Assembly (NCBI GenBank): GCA_015501055.1
Contig: JADNYV010000029.1
Span: 248,001-312,000, forward strand
DNA length: 64,000 nucleotides
DNA from: Mucidula mucida
Taxonomy: Eukaryota; Basidiomycota; Agaricomycetes; Agaricales; Physalacriaceae
Direction: 5' to 3'
Shown here: positions 10,785 through 22,114 of the stretch, one piece after another
Layout of the letters: each line of letters begins with the position of its first letter
Position numbering within the stretch: the stretch's first letter is position 1
Made by a program: the position numbers and the translations under genes
Notes under the pieces: model-generated
Seen by the model: only the letters and a program-made list of their open reading frames with translations
What the model was told of the DNA's origin: nothing
Databases searched by the model: none

Positions 10785-13010
10785 TCATTTGAACGACTCG
10801 CCACCCCCACCGCCCCGCATAATAGCCCTCATAAACGCAAAAAATCTCTCCCCATACTCCTCCGGGGGCACAGGACTGATCTTATGTCGATCCACCTGCA
10901 ACCCTTTCCAACAATGCTCCACCTTCTTGAGCAACGAATACGGCGTCAGTATATCTATAACGCCCAAATAATAGATCGTGTCCATAAACTCATTCGCCTC
11001 GCTCGTGGCGCGCAAGCCACCCTCGTCTTGATAGAACAAAAAATGCTGTCGATCCCCTGTATCCTTTTCCGGTAGCTGAACCGCGCCTTCTTTCGGCTCC
11101 GACTCGCGCATCGCCCGACGCATAGCAATCGCCTCGGGTGAAAAGTTATACCTCCTACCGCTCGTAATGGTCGGTCGACGTCGGTGGCGCCCCTGTGGCA
11201 GTTCGACGTCCGGCTTCGTACGTGCATGAGCATATAATGCATAGTAAAACGATGGATAGGCTTACCTCGAAAATCTTGAGCGTGTTTCGCCGCACATTAT
11301 CCCGATTCCCCCTCGCCATCTTGTGTATCCCAACAAGCAAGCTATAGTCCATCACACGGACTGACTTGAGCAGCTCCGTGTCTCGTCTCAACTGCTCCGT
11401 CAACAACGCCCTCTTCTCCGGTCCCAACTCCAGCATATGTCCCCTGTTAATCCAGTTGAGATCCTTGAGCACAGCATTGTTCTTGTCCTTTTTGAGCTCC
11501 TCCGGGTACTCCCTGCCGATCGTACTCCCCTTCAAGTCGTACGTCTCATGAATATCCTTGTGTGGCGGAAACAGGTTATTCATGATGACAAAATGGATTT
11601 TACGCCCATGTGGTAATTTAACGCGATGAAGGCCGTAGAATCGGGAGAGGAGAGTCTGAGGGTTGTCCTTGACGTGGTTGTAGTACTGCTTCAAGATCCT
11701 CAGCAGGAACTTGTGCTCGCTGTGACGGATGGTCTTTATTATGAAGCGATAGTCGCGAGAGAAGTAAAAGAACGACCCCGACTTGCCGGGAGAGCCAAGC
11801 TCGGATAGAATATATTTGGAGGTCAGGGAGAGAAGGTAGTCGGCGGGATCCAGAAGGAAGTAATCCTCCCGTAAGGAGCGAAAGACCCAAGGCGCGTAGT
11901 CCTTGAATTTAAAGTCATATTTGGCAGAGGGTGTCAGCTCATTGCCGACTACGTCGAATGAGTATTTATGTCGCGCGGAAGTGAAGTCTTCATCCGTTAA
12001 CGGTCGTCTTATTTTGGCTTGACAGCGCGAGACCTACAAGATTCATTAGTCAAAGTCAACGCAGCGGAAGTTAGATATACGTACGCCAATTCGAATGCCG
12101 GTTAACATGTTATACATTAACACATAGTTGACATGGTCCTCTCCAATGAGATTACCAACGAGAGGAGCATCGTCGCCCTTCTTCGTTTCAGTTCTGGTGA
12201 GGGCTGCTTCAGCTTGCTGCTGCTGAGCTCGCCTCTCCAGTCGTTCGCGCCGTATCCGTTCCGCGTGAATTTGGATGTCACTGGCGACATCGTCTTCCTC
12301 GACGTCGTCGTACGGCTGTGAAGCAAAATGTAGATGCTGGTGACCGCCCACGCGTGACGGTAGAGTCTGCATCGTATTTCGTCTTGTTGGGGGCTGTATC
12401 ATTATGGATGGTGGATGTAGGTGTGGGGGTGACTCGTGGTGTTCAGCAGGTGGAACGGTATCTTGAAAGCGGGTATCAGTTGGCATCGACGCGCGTATTG
12501 GCACAGCCCGTGCTGTCGACGCGGATGACGAGACGGAAATTAGACGGTCGCGAGGGGATTCAGGAAATACGCCGCTGTCATGTAGTGCCTCGGGCTCGTC
12601 GTAGACCACATCCCCGCCAAGCATCGTGACGCCATTAGGCTTGGCCTCATCTGCGGCCTCTCGTCAGTTTAATCGACGCTGGCTGGCGGAGAAAGAGGCG
12701 GCGGACCATGTTTGACGTCGTCCTTCACAACGCTAGACATTGTCGGCGAGATATTGTTCAGCACTGGGCCTGTTTCCATCTGCTGAGCCGTGTCCAGTGG
12801 ATGCGCCGAATCAGCCAACGGCGCCTCCAGCGTGTGCAACGACGAGCTCGACGACGGCGGCGATGGCGATATTCCCAGCGGCGCTGTCCTATATGATCCA
12901 ACCGAGGACGAGTGAGCCGAGCTAGACGTCGAGCTCAACCGCCGAATATCGTTCGCCGACGCGGGCAGTGAGGGCGAAGGCGAAGGCGATAACACCGCCG
13001 CGCTTGCCAT
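10785..13010 (-). CDS. MSS4: phosphatidylinositol-4-phosphate 5-kinase
   Basis: Makes phosphatidylinositol 4,5-bisphosphate from PI4P at the plasma membrane, controlling actin and cell-wall signalling. Four exons fit with exact phase: 13010-12707, 12650-12085, 12033-11266 and 11192-10785, giving 681 residues. The first intron (12706-12651) has a weak donor (gtccgc), so that junction is the least certain. The first 240 residues are low-complexity Ser/Pro and Gln-rich. The kinase domain fills exons 3-4. It shows [10 protein letters not shown] near residue 455, [11 protein letters not shown], the metal-binding segment [10 protein letters not shown] (Asp about 626), KVEHCWKGL, and the substrate-specifying activation loop [13 protein letters not shown] near 652. 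Length and motif order match fungal Mss4/Its3. A short linker ([13 protein letters not shown]) at the exon 4 start is very basic. Intact. Confidence 0.95.
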
Positions 13011-13348
13011 CGTCGCGTACGGTGACGGCGAAAATCAGGAGAAAATCAGCAGATTTCGCGGCGCAGTGGTGGTGGTAACTGCTTAAAGTGGCCTGTTCCA
13101 GATTTGGTCGCCATTACCAAATTTAGTTTCCGCCCCTGAACCCGCCTTAGCAGCGCTGTGGCGTATATTAACTGTTCCGTCGCAGGACTCGTTCAGCACT
13201 AGCAAGTAGATGTTTGTATTAGATAGCAAAGATCACAAAGATAACAAAGGACTACGTAAATAAAACCATCTCCAGAATCCACGCGTACAGAGCGATCAGA
13301 CGAACAACTTGTACAAGCTGACAGCAGACCCAATGAGAAGACCTATTG
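13011..13348. other. intergenic upstream of MSS4
   Basis: No gene is seen. The span holds the 3' flank of the MAPEG gene and the presumed promoter of MSS4; both are on the minus strand. Confidence 0.4.
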
Positions 13349-13992
13349 TTATGATATCAGAGTCTGCATCATTGAAGACTCGAGCACGAAATGTTCACCA
13401 TTAAGTGCCAAGTAGCTAATCCATCCTCCACTTTTAACTCTCTGTTGAAGGTGGTCAGAACGGTAGCTTGAAAACTAGTTATTGTACGCACCGAATCCGG
13501 ATCAGCCAGATAGCCCCTGGTGTAGAAGCCCCTTCCAACAACGAACATGCCACAGCCTACTGCAGCAGCGATTGGGTAATGCACAGACGTAAGGATGGTT
13601 CTAGAGGGTCAGAGTGAGTTAAAGTCGCGCTAATACTAAAGAAGACTACTCACGCAGTGACAACAGGCATCATAAACTCCAGTGTATTCTGATGCGCGCG
13701 TTGCGCACAGTTGAAGACATACGCATCACGCGAAGCTTCAGCTTCAGCTTTTTCCGCGTACACTGTGTGTTCACAGTCAAAACACAGTAATGGAGGTGAA
13801 GACAAACTCACATTGCGGATATTTTATCTTAGCAAGCTTTCGCTTCCTGCCCACCACGATGGATTGAGCAGCAAGCATTATCTGGGTCGAAAATAGGGCC
13901 AACGCGACCCATTTGTATCTATCAGAGGTTAGATCTGACAAAAGCTGCTATAGCAGTACGCACTCATCAGAGACAACAAGAGTGATAGCCAT
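13349..13992 (-). CDS. MAPEG family microsomal glutathione S-transferase (MGST3-like)
   Basis: Five short exons that fit in phase: 13992-13964, 13918-13812, 13762-13654, 13600-13492 and 13441-13349, giving 148 residues, the usual MAPEG size. Introns are 45-64 bases with GT-AG borders. The product should be an integral ER-membrane enzyme conjugating glutathione to, or reducing, lipid hydroperoxides. The diagnostic MGST3/LTC4S motif FNCAQRAHQN lies at residues 62-71. Hydrophobic helices precede and follow it (WVALALFSTQIMLAA; PIAAAVGCGMFVVGRGFY), and the loop YTRGYLADPDSR matches the family's GYxTGDPxxR region. The C-terminal segment after Arg is less typical. The exons are small, so simple ORF scanning misses the gene. 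Alternatives within MAPEG (FLAP or LTC4 synthase) are not excluded. Confidence 0.9.
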
Positions 13993-16900
13993 TTCTTCTT
14001 CGGTGCGAGTGGTTGTGAGAGGTTGATGCAGTCTTAAGACGAAGTTGACGTGTCTTTATACCAGCCTTTCTCCTGTCTCTGTCATGCTCTCGTCATACCT
14101 CCTCGTCAGCACGGCACGCACACGTGGTCCTCTTTGCATTTCGTATCTGTGTTCTGCTCCTCCTCTTCGAAAATGACGCGTCAAAGTACGCGTCGTGGAT
14201 AATTCAACCACTATCGCAAGCAGGCGGAAGATTGATCGTGTACAGCACAGAAGATTGTCGAGAGATTGCGCAACAGATATTTGATGACACATCCGTCTAG
14301 TGTCAGCTTCGACTTGGCTGACTGCCCATTAGCCCGTGGGCCAACCGCGGCGGCTTCACTCGAATAGCGCCGCCATACAGTTGTAGTGAGAAGAACGTCG
14401 AGAAAGTTCCTAGTACCATCATAATCGCGGACTTGTAAATGTGTACGGTAAAACAGGATCAAAGAGACTTTTTCTCACCAACAATGAGCGACTACCCTAG
14501 TTCCGCCAGTCAACAATATGGAGGATAAATATTCGAGAGCGTTCCAGAATAAAGGAGAATTACTGAAGAAAAGGAGCCTCAACTCCGCTCTCGTAATGAC
14601 TGTCAGTGTCAATGCGCCAGTCGACTGGCATCAGAAAATTCGTTTGAGAGAGCACCGCCAAGGATGACAATGAATATGGATCACAGGATGGCAAACTATA
14701 CAGCAGGGTCGTTGATATGTCGCAAGCCGCTCGAGGAGATAGAGAGAAGGATAGGTAATGGGAGTGTAAAGTAATTAAGTCAGAAGGCTGGCCAGCTAGC
14801 ACGGAGAAGAGATGAGAAGCGTGGCGTGATCATACTTCGGAATCGGACTCGGGGATGGAAAGAGTAAGACGGCCGATGTATGGAAAGGAGTCAGGACGAG
14901 TCCCATAATGTCGAAGGAGCCTTGAGGCCATGATGAGAACTGCTTGCCTGACTAAGTGGTGCGAAAACGGGATAATCTTTTTGCAAGCTGTCAGTGGCGT
15001 TCAGCTGGACAAGGGACTGAGCACGTACGTACCTTACAATGAGTCCACCGCAACGCAAACCTCCGGGTTCGGCCGAAAGGAAAACGAAGAAGTCAGCGAG
15101 CATGCGTGGTATCGAAAAATGTCCACAAATTCTTCGCCCAGGAGAATCGAGAAACTCCTATACGTGAAGACGGGTAGCTTTCCTGAAGACTCTTGGTAAG
15201 TTTAGAAGTTTAAAGTATGTCTGATACGATACCAGAATCTCATACCAAGGTGTGGCGGGCAGCTGAGATCCAGTTGTTCTAGGAGGAAGCTTCCCCCACA
15301 GTCAGACCATGAGGAAATTCTTTTGTAAACGGCCAGTACCCTAAAATTTGATCAATATTCGTACGCGAAGATACATGAATAGGGAGTTCTGGAAATATAA
15401 AGGGGACAACGAGGTAGCGAGTCAAGGTCACGGTGTGCTTCGAGAGTTCAGAAGACGCGCAGCAACCAATGAACATCGGTTCAGGTGAGTGATAAGATTG
15501 ATAACAGTTCGTTGCTGACGATCCCGAGGAGCCTGACCAGGTCCAGAATTTATTCTTGTTGTAACAAGTACACACAGAAAGGTGTCTTGACTGGTTGCCG
15601 CGTAGCGCGAGTAACAGAACCTTCAGCAACTTCTAAAAAGGGAGGTCTTGAAGAGGAGACGGGTGTATCCGATTAGCGAGAGCGCCACAGTCTCTAGAGG
15701 ACTTCAGAATGTAAGTTTAGATGAAGATTGGATGTACGAAGACAGGAAAGAACAGAATACGAGTGTGCTTGGTTGTTTGCACACATTTGGCTATCACCTG
15801 GCAATGCAGATTTCAAATCACCATCGTGATTCAAAACCAACTCCGCTACGCCTTCGTTGACCGGTTCTCGTGCGTCAAAATGACATTCGAGGTACTAGCG
15901 TGGAGCTGTAGTGGCCACTCAGACGAGGCTGACAACAATTGACTTTGCTTTCTCACAACGAAACGGGTTTCTTCCTTGTGCACGTATACGCATCGTATCA
16001 GCACCGCAGCAAACAGTGCTTTTTAAAAACATGGCGTGACAAACGGATTTGGTCTCCACTGCGTACTTATCAAACAAGTGCCTTGCCTGGATCATCACTA
16101 CAACTCCTAGCGGGCTTCTACCCGACTATCCATCTTCACTTGACTCGTGCAATGCCTGAAGGGTACTCGGATAACGCAATGTCTATGGCCGAGTCCTGTT
16201 TCGATGAGGGGCTTGGGTGCCATCATATCTTGGCCGCTCTCGTCATGACAGGAGAAACTGCCGTACTTATGTCTTTCCTGATTTCAGCCCTTTTATCCTT
16301 CTGACTGACATTCTGCACAGTTTACGGAGATCAGGTTCGAGGCCTGACGTTTATGTTCTTATTCAACAAGACCGTGCGCCACGTCTATTCGTCGAAGGTC
16401 TGAATCAGTTGCACATCAAGTTACCCGAATGGACATGTACCTAAAGGAGCCTGTATATCAGGTTCCACCATCTTTCTTCGACGTATCGACGAGCCTGAGA
16501 GCTTTGCTATTCGTTGACATTCCGGCTCTTGAGTCCAATTTGCCGGCGTCGCTCCCAGGACATGACGGGATGTGATAGGTACACCAAATTGACTATGCTT
16601 ACCACCTTCTTCTCTTCATATCGTTTACCGTCGCTTTGGGCTCGTCTGCAATGATACCGACGATGGATTCTGTTCAATCAATATACGATCGGGACGGCGC
16701 GTATACGCAGCAAACTGTAGTCCACAGTACATGAACGCGGGAACTTTTCACTCTAGGAGTTACTCCGTTGTTTCTCCGCAGCATATAGTAAGTCTATCCT
16801 TCTGTATGCACGGAAACCGTCGGTCATACCCGTTTTTCTCCAGGAGTTGCAGTCTGAGCGAATTTAGAATGACCGGTCCACCGTGCGCGTTCTATCCTTC

Positions 16901-18337
16901 CTAGTAGGGTTCCTCCTAATCGTGGAGAGTCAGCGCATGGGAATCGGGGTTTTCGCCTCTGGATTCTCCTATGCTGCTTAGTACTGTGGGAGTTGCAACG
17001 TCAAACACTCAGAGTCAGAGGATATTGGTGAGTTCACGTTACCCTCAGCGCATCTCTCTATTCCTGTTTATTCTCGGATGAAGACTTATGTATGTCCTCG
17101 GTGTTCCGAGCTCTAAGCAATATTTTCGCACTTGGCTCGCTAATAGACGCGTTGAATGTTCCTGAGGGAGGTTCTCCGACAATCGTGACACGTCCTATCG
17201 GCCTCGTCATGCAAGGCACCGACTTTTGATCTCGAGATGTCGATCAAACACAAGGAACCAATCTCACCGCTGGGATGACCTGAGCTGGGCCTGAACAAAG
17301 AAAGGCTCACAGATAGCATGAGTCTGTTTCATATATGCGTTGGCGTTGACGTGTCTCCGGGCTGCGACTAGAGCAAAATTCAAAAGTACGCAACTCATCG
17401 CATTTGATAACTCCTTCAGACCCGATAACCTCGTTCTCTGAGAGGGCTTTTCGCCCCGAAGCAACTATATTGCTTCTCTTAATCTGTAATGAACGGGCGC
17501 CGTCGGCCTCGTACGTGAACGGTCTAGTTTTTTGTGTTTGATCTATCCTTACTAGTCGTGGACAATGTTGTGTACTTTCTTGCCGGTCAGGAGTGCATCT
17601 GGTACCCCAACAGTCTGGACTCACGACGAGAGGAGTCATAGATTCGGCATGTCAAACGAATTCGTGACGAATACAGCGCTACCATCTCTTATGACACTGC
17701 CGAGAATATATCCATTCTCTGTGCTTGACAGTTCGAACAAAGCTGCCAATTTCTTGTGTCTAGACGTACTGCACAGTCCGGGCCAACGAGCATCAACTGG
17801 AACAACACTACAGCCGTGTCATATGACGATAATTTCTGCGAGCACAAGTATGTACTTTCTTTTCGTCAAGAATCAGAATTGGAGAGGTTACGTACGTTAT
17901 CCGCAGCTTGACCGCGTCCCATATGGATACGATACATATGTCGGTCCCGGCGACTTCTCAGGCAATTAGAAGATAGACTTCGCCAACAGAATCTCATAGG
18001 AGGTACAAAGCAATCTCACGGCAGCGAGGTTCCCAGGACGCTCCATCCGCAAGCAAGAGGAGAAGACCGGTCAGAACAATGTCTTTTTTCTCTTCGCACG
18101 GGGCCAATGTGGTCGTGAACACAGATGGTGCAATGGTGCGTAATGCAGTTTGACGGGACGGAGAAGACGTATTGATGGGGATCTTCTACAGGACGGTACC
18201 TTCCCGGCCCCTTAAGCTTAACTGAATTAAGCGCATGAGCGTGGTATATCCCCATTGCTACTACATTTAAAGGAAGCGGCATCTATCGTCTATCGACAAA
18301 GGTTCCTCGTTCGCACATCTTGCTTTCACCTCTCCCG
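13993..18337. other. gene-poor region with possible F-box relic
   Basis: No complete gene could be supported in these 4.3 kb. Short open frames on both strands lack domains and consistent splice signals. Around 16380-16580 on the plus strand two neighbouring frames carry leucine-rich pieces (APRLFVEGLNQLHIKLPEW; then STSLRALLFVDIPALESNLP) typical of the LRR part of basidiomycete F-box proteins, broken by a stop and a frame change. I read this as a decayed F-box gene. A minus-strand frame at 15629-15279 is open but unrecognised. Confidence 0.4.
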
Positions 18338-21300
18338 ATGCCCGTCGAGCCATCAACGACTAAAACTAACCGCAAGGCTCGTCGACGCGGTGCTGTTGAC
18401 GCCTTCAACTTTGATAGTGCTCTCGCACGCGAAGTCGAAGAGAAACGTAGTCGTGGTTAGTACGTTCATTGATGCGCCTTCGATAGACTGTCTCACTATT
18501 TTTATCTAGGCGAGGTACGGTCCTTCTTGAGATTATACGACGAGTAAACTAACCATGCATGGGCTATGTAGGTTAGTTGCGCTGAATGCCGAAGGTTAGT
18601 GCTCGATTTGTCTCGAGGCTATTCAAATTGACTGGAACGGATTAGACTCAAGATCAAATGCGACAAACAAGTTCCTTGCCAATCCTGCCAGGTATTGGAC
18701 CCGGTTCACAATACAAGCCTTTGATCGCTGATTATACTTGGTAGCGCCGAGGTTGCACTTCATTGTGTCCAAACGGTCAGAACCTGCCCCGTACTATGTT
18801 CTCAAACTTGCTAACTCCACGCACAGGGAGCCTTTCGACTGGACAAGGAACCCGTTTCGTATTAGCGGCGACGGAGCACCTTCATCGCAAGATCGAGAAG
18901 CTCACAGCTCGTATCCGACAATTGGAAGATGCTCTCTCCAAGACTCAATCTCAGTTTTCGGAGCATCCACATCCTCTGTTGGACAAGGAGCTTCTCGATC
19001 TAGACGCACTTTCACCCAATGGCGAGGTAGAACTTCTGTCGGACCAGGAAGATGCCCGGACGCCTGCGCAACCTTGCAATATGCACGGCACGTTGTCAAT
19101 ATCATTGCATGGTGTCTCTAGATTCTTTGGGGCTACGGGCGGCTGTGAGGTAAGTATTGTTTTCGTTTTGAAGGCTTCCGACTCAGTGCAAATTACAGAG
19201 CCTCATCATTGCATCAGAAGATCACGACGACTACCGTAGCTTGACTCCAGAGTCATCGCAAGGATCCTTGAGTCCGACACCGACCCTATGTACGCCAAAT
19301 GAGCTCGCTTCATTAGATCAGAGCTTCCCCTTCCCGGGAGTCAACAGTTCTAGCGAAGTTTATGACTGTCTCCTGGAGAACCTACCTTCTTGGGAGCGGG
19401 CCAATACACTTGTAGATTCATACTTCGGGCTCTTCGACTGGATTTTCTATGGCATTGGTCGAGATCAAATTAACGAGCTTCTCCCCATCATCTATCGGAA
19501 GGGGTCTACATCCCGCGACAACGATTACAGCGCTCACGACCTGTCCTTGATCTTCATGGTATTTTCCATCGGCTCGCTCGCCGAGGGTGAAGATTGTTTT
19601 ACCGATGAAGCCGAGCGCTTTCATCGAATGTCACGAAACGCAATATCGTTACAGTCGCTACTCGAGAGGCCGTCTCTCGTCACGGTGCAGTCCATCCATT
19701 TGATGAGCATATACAATGCCATCATCGGCGGAAACCCTCTCGCCGGAACGACTATGGAGACGACTTGGTCGTTGACGCGTCTGGCGGCTCAACTCGCTTA
19801 CAGTGTGAGTTTCAACAATGTTCCGTTTCACATTTTCTGATTATTGTTGCACAGCTTGGTCTTCGTGAGTGTCTTCCGCGTAAATTTGCCGCACACGGCT
19901 GATGTATGCTATGTTCTAGACCGCGACGGGGAGCGATGGGGTCTATCCAATGAGATGGTCCAGCGTCGGCGGATGTTCTTCTGGGACCTATACGTCGCTG
20001 ACATCTGGCAGGTAGGCAATAAGCCTGCCCTTCGCATCAAAGTACTAAGATCCTGCAGAGTCTTCACACCGGGCGCCCTCCTTCATTCGATCTCGCGTAT
20101 GTCGACTGCAAATATCCTGTAACTAACGGGGCACCCGATGCGGACTCTAGCGATGACTGTAAGTACAACACAACACCCCTTGTTCCGCAGGCTAACATAA
20201 CAGCACGTAAGTTGGCGCCTGGCAGTTTAGATTCGCGTCGGAATGTGTCGCCAAAGTGACAGCGCAGTCATTGACAGCGGAATCTCCAAGTTACTCAGTC
20301 ATCATGGGACTTGACGAGTTGGTTCGCCAGTATCCCCTTGCAACCATACCTTCTTCCGCTCGCACCGACGTGGCGTCTTCATGGCAGCGCTTCGTGCTTG
20401 GTCATATCAAGGAAACTGGTGCGTTCTCCATTGTGTCTCTCTTCAGTACCGTACTTACCAATGAGGTCGTAGCCTTGATGTACATACACAGGAACTATTT
20501 TGCTCAAGCCTTCGTCGACGATCCCGTCAATCCTCTGAAAAGCCCATATGCGCCTTCTGTGTTAGCGACGTATCAAGCCTCTTCGACCATCCTCAAATGC
20601 GTCAGCAGCCAATTCAATCAATGGACCGGCGCGTGCGGGCGTTTTTGGTCAATGTGGACTTTTGCCTTCTCTGCAGCGGTGAGTATCTGATTGGAACGGT
20701 TGGTGCCCAGGACTTATCTTTGTTCAGGTTGTATTCGGTACCATTGTGACCGGAGGGCCAAGGTCGCCCCTTGCTGGCTCTGCGATGGCGGAGCTGAAAG
20801 AGGCCTGTCTCTTGTTCTCGAAGGCGGCCGTTCATAGCAAGTATGCGAAGAAAGCTTTGGTAAGTTTATAGGCTTGACACGTTGAACGACACACTTACCT
20901 GTTCACCTAAAAGCCCATTCTTGCGAAACTAAACGAAAAAGCTCATGTTGCTCTTTCTGCTGCGCAACACGAGCACGATCCCAGTTCCTGTTCTCCTAGG
21001 AGCTCAACGCTGACTCCGGGAACGGAGAACGACGACCTTTTGATCTTCGGAGGGCGTACCTGGTTCCTCTCGAAACACTTCGACGCCAAGCGGTCCCCTC
21101 CGCCTCCGGACAATGACATCCGTCTACAGAGTCCGACCAGTGCCATCTCACCATCCATTAATTATCGACAAGTGTTACCCCCTTCCCCCAACTCATACTC
21201 TTATGATCGCAGAGATTCGTCAGAGTATATCTTCGCCAACAGCCCCCCTCCCCGTCGCCCTCAACTTGTGCTTGATACCGCTACTACATATCCGCCAGGA

Positions 21301-21501
21301 TCCATGAACGTTGGGCAGCCTCATTTCATTAAACGCGAAGACATGTATACTTCAGCTTATGCTGTAGATCATCATATGCACCAAGCTAGCGACATGGGTG
21401 GCCCTCCAACATTTACCTCTGATCCGAAATTGGATCAGTGGTATGCGTTCTTGCAGTCCTCGGGTGCTGTCGCTGAAGGGACATCAGAGTTCAAATTTTA
21501 G
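18338..21501 (+). CDS. Zn2Cys6 fungal-specific transcription factor
   Basis: Nuclear DNA-binding regulator. Thirteen exons reconstruct with perfect phase: 18338-18455, 18510-18514, 18572-18594, 18646-18691, 18745-18775, 18827-19149, 19199-19804, 19855-19864, 19920-20011, 20059-20158, 20212-20678, 20728-20859 and 20914-21501, giving 846 residues. The binuclear cluster (Cys 44, 47, 54, 60, 63, 72; CAECRRLKIKC...) is assembled from four exons, one of only five bases. A coiled-coil-like linker (LHRKIEKLTARIRQLEDAL) follows. The middle homology domain (Fungal_trans) includes LGLHRD at 385-390, made partly by a ten-base exon, and RRRMFFWDLYVADIW. The C-terminus is Ser/Pro-rich. Introns are 47-57 bases. 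The exact acceptor before GAWQFRFASEC (20212) is chosen by frame and similarity. Targets are unknown. Confidence 0.92.
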
Positions 21502-22114
21502 ACAGGGTTTTCAGAAGGACTCCCGGACCTCCATTATGTGTACTTCGTAGACGGACAATGGTGCTCTATAGTTTTGGGATTTTTATCTGTATTTATCCGA
21601 CTGTATCATTATTTTTATGTACGATTATCTACGAAAAGGAAAGGTGCTTCAACGATGCTTCCTATCACTAATTACACTTTCATCTCAATACTGAAAGCGG
21701 GTGCTACGAACTCGACAGCAATTCCGCGAGAGAGTTCAGCGTCGAACGACCTCGTGCCGATTTCATGATAGTGTCCCCCCTGGAGGCTTCATTACTTTCT
21801 TGTTTTCGTCATTTCGTTCCCATAGGCAAGCGTACTAAAAATGGATGACCTCACTCAGAGTCACTCTATGAGCGTAGCATTTCCTATGTTGATTTTTCGC
21901 CCAAATGGTGATACATATACTGACGGCAATGACTAGTAAGAGATAATCGATGTTCATCGTGTATTCTGCCAGCGACTTTCGCTTCTAAAAATCTCACTCG
22001 TAGTGTGGCGTGACCACTTATATGGGTGCCGTCTGGCAACGTACGTCTCTATCACTTCTTGCCGAGTTTTGCCTTCTACTACAGTCCATTTTCTATACCG
22101 TTCCCCAAACTCGC
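21502..22114. other. intergenic between convergent genes
   Basis: 3' flanks of the transcription factor and the desaturase. No gene is seen. Confidence 0.4.

Noticed and set aside
12118..12629. Plus-strand frames opposite the PIP5-kinase linker
   Set aside because: Antisense of Gln/Arg-rich coding sequence, with no domain.
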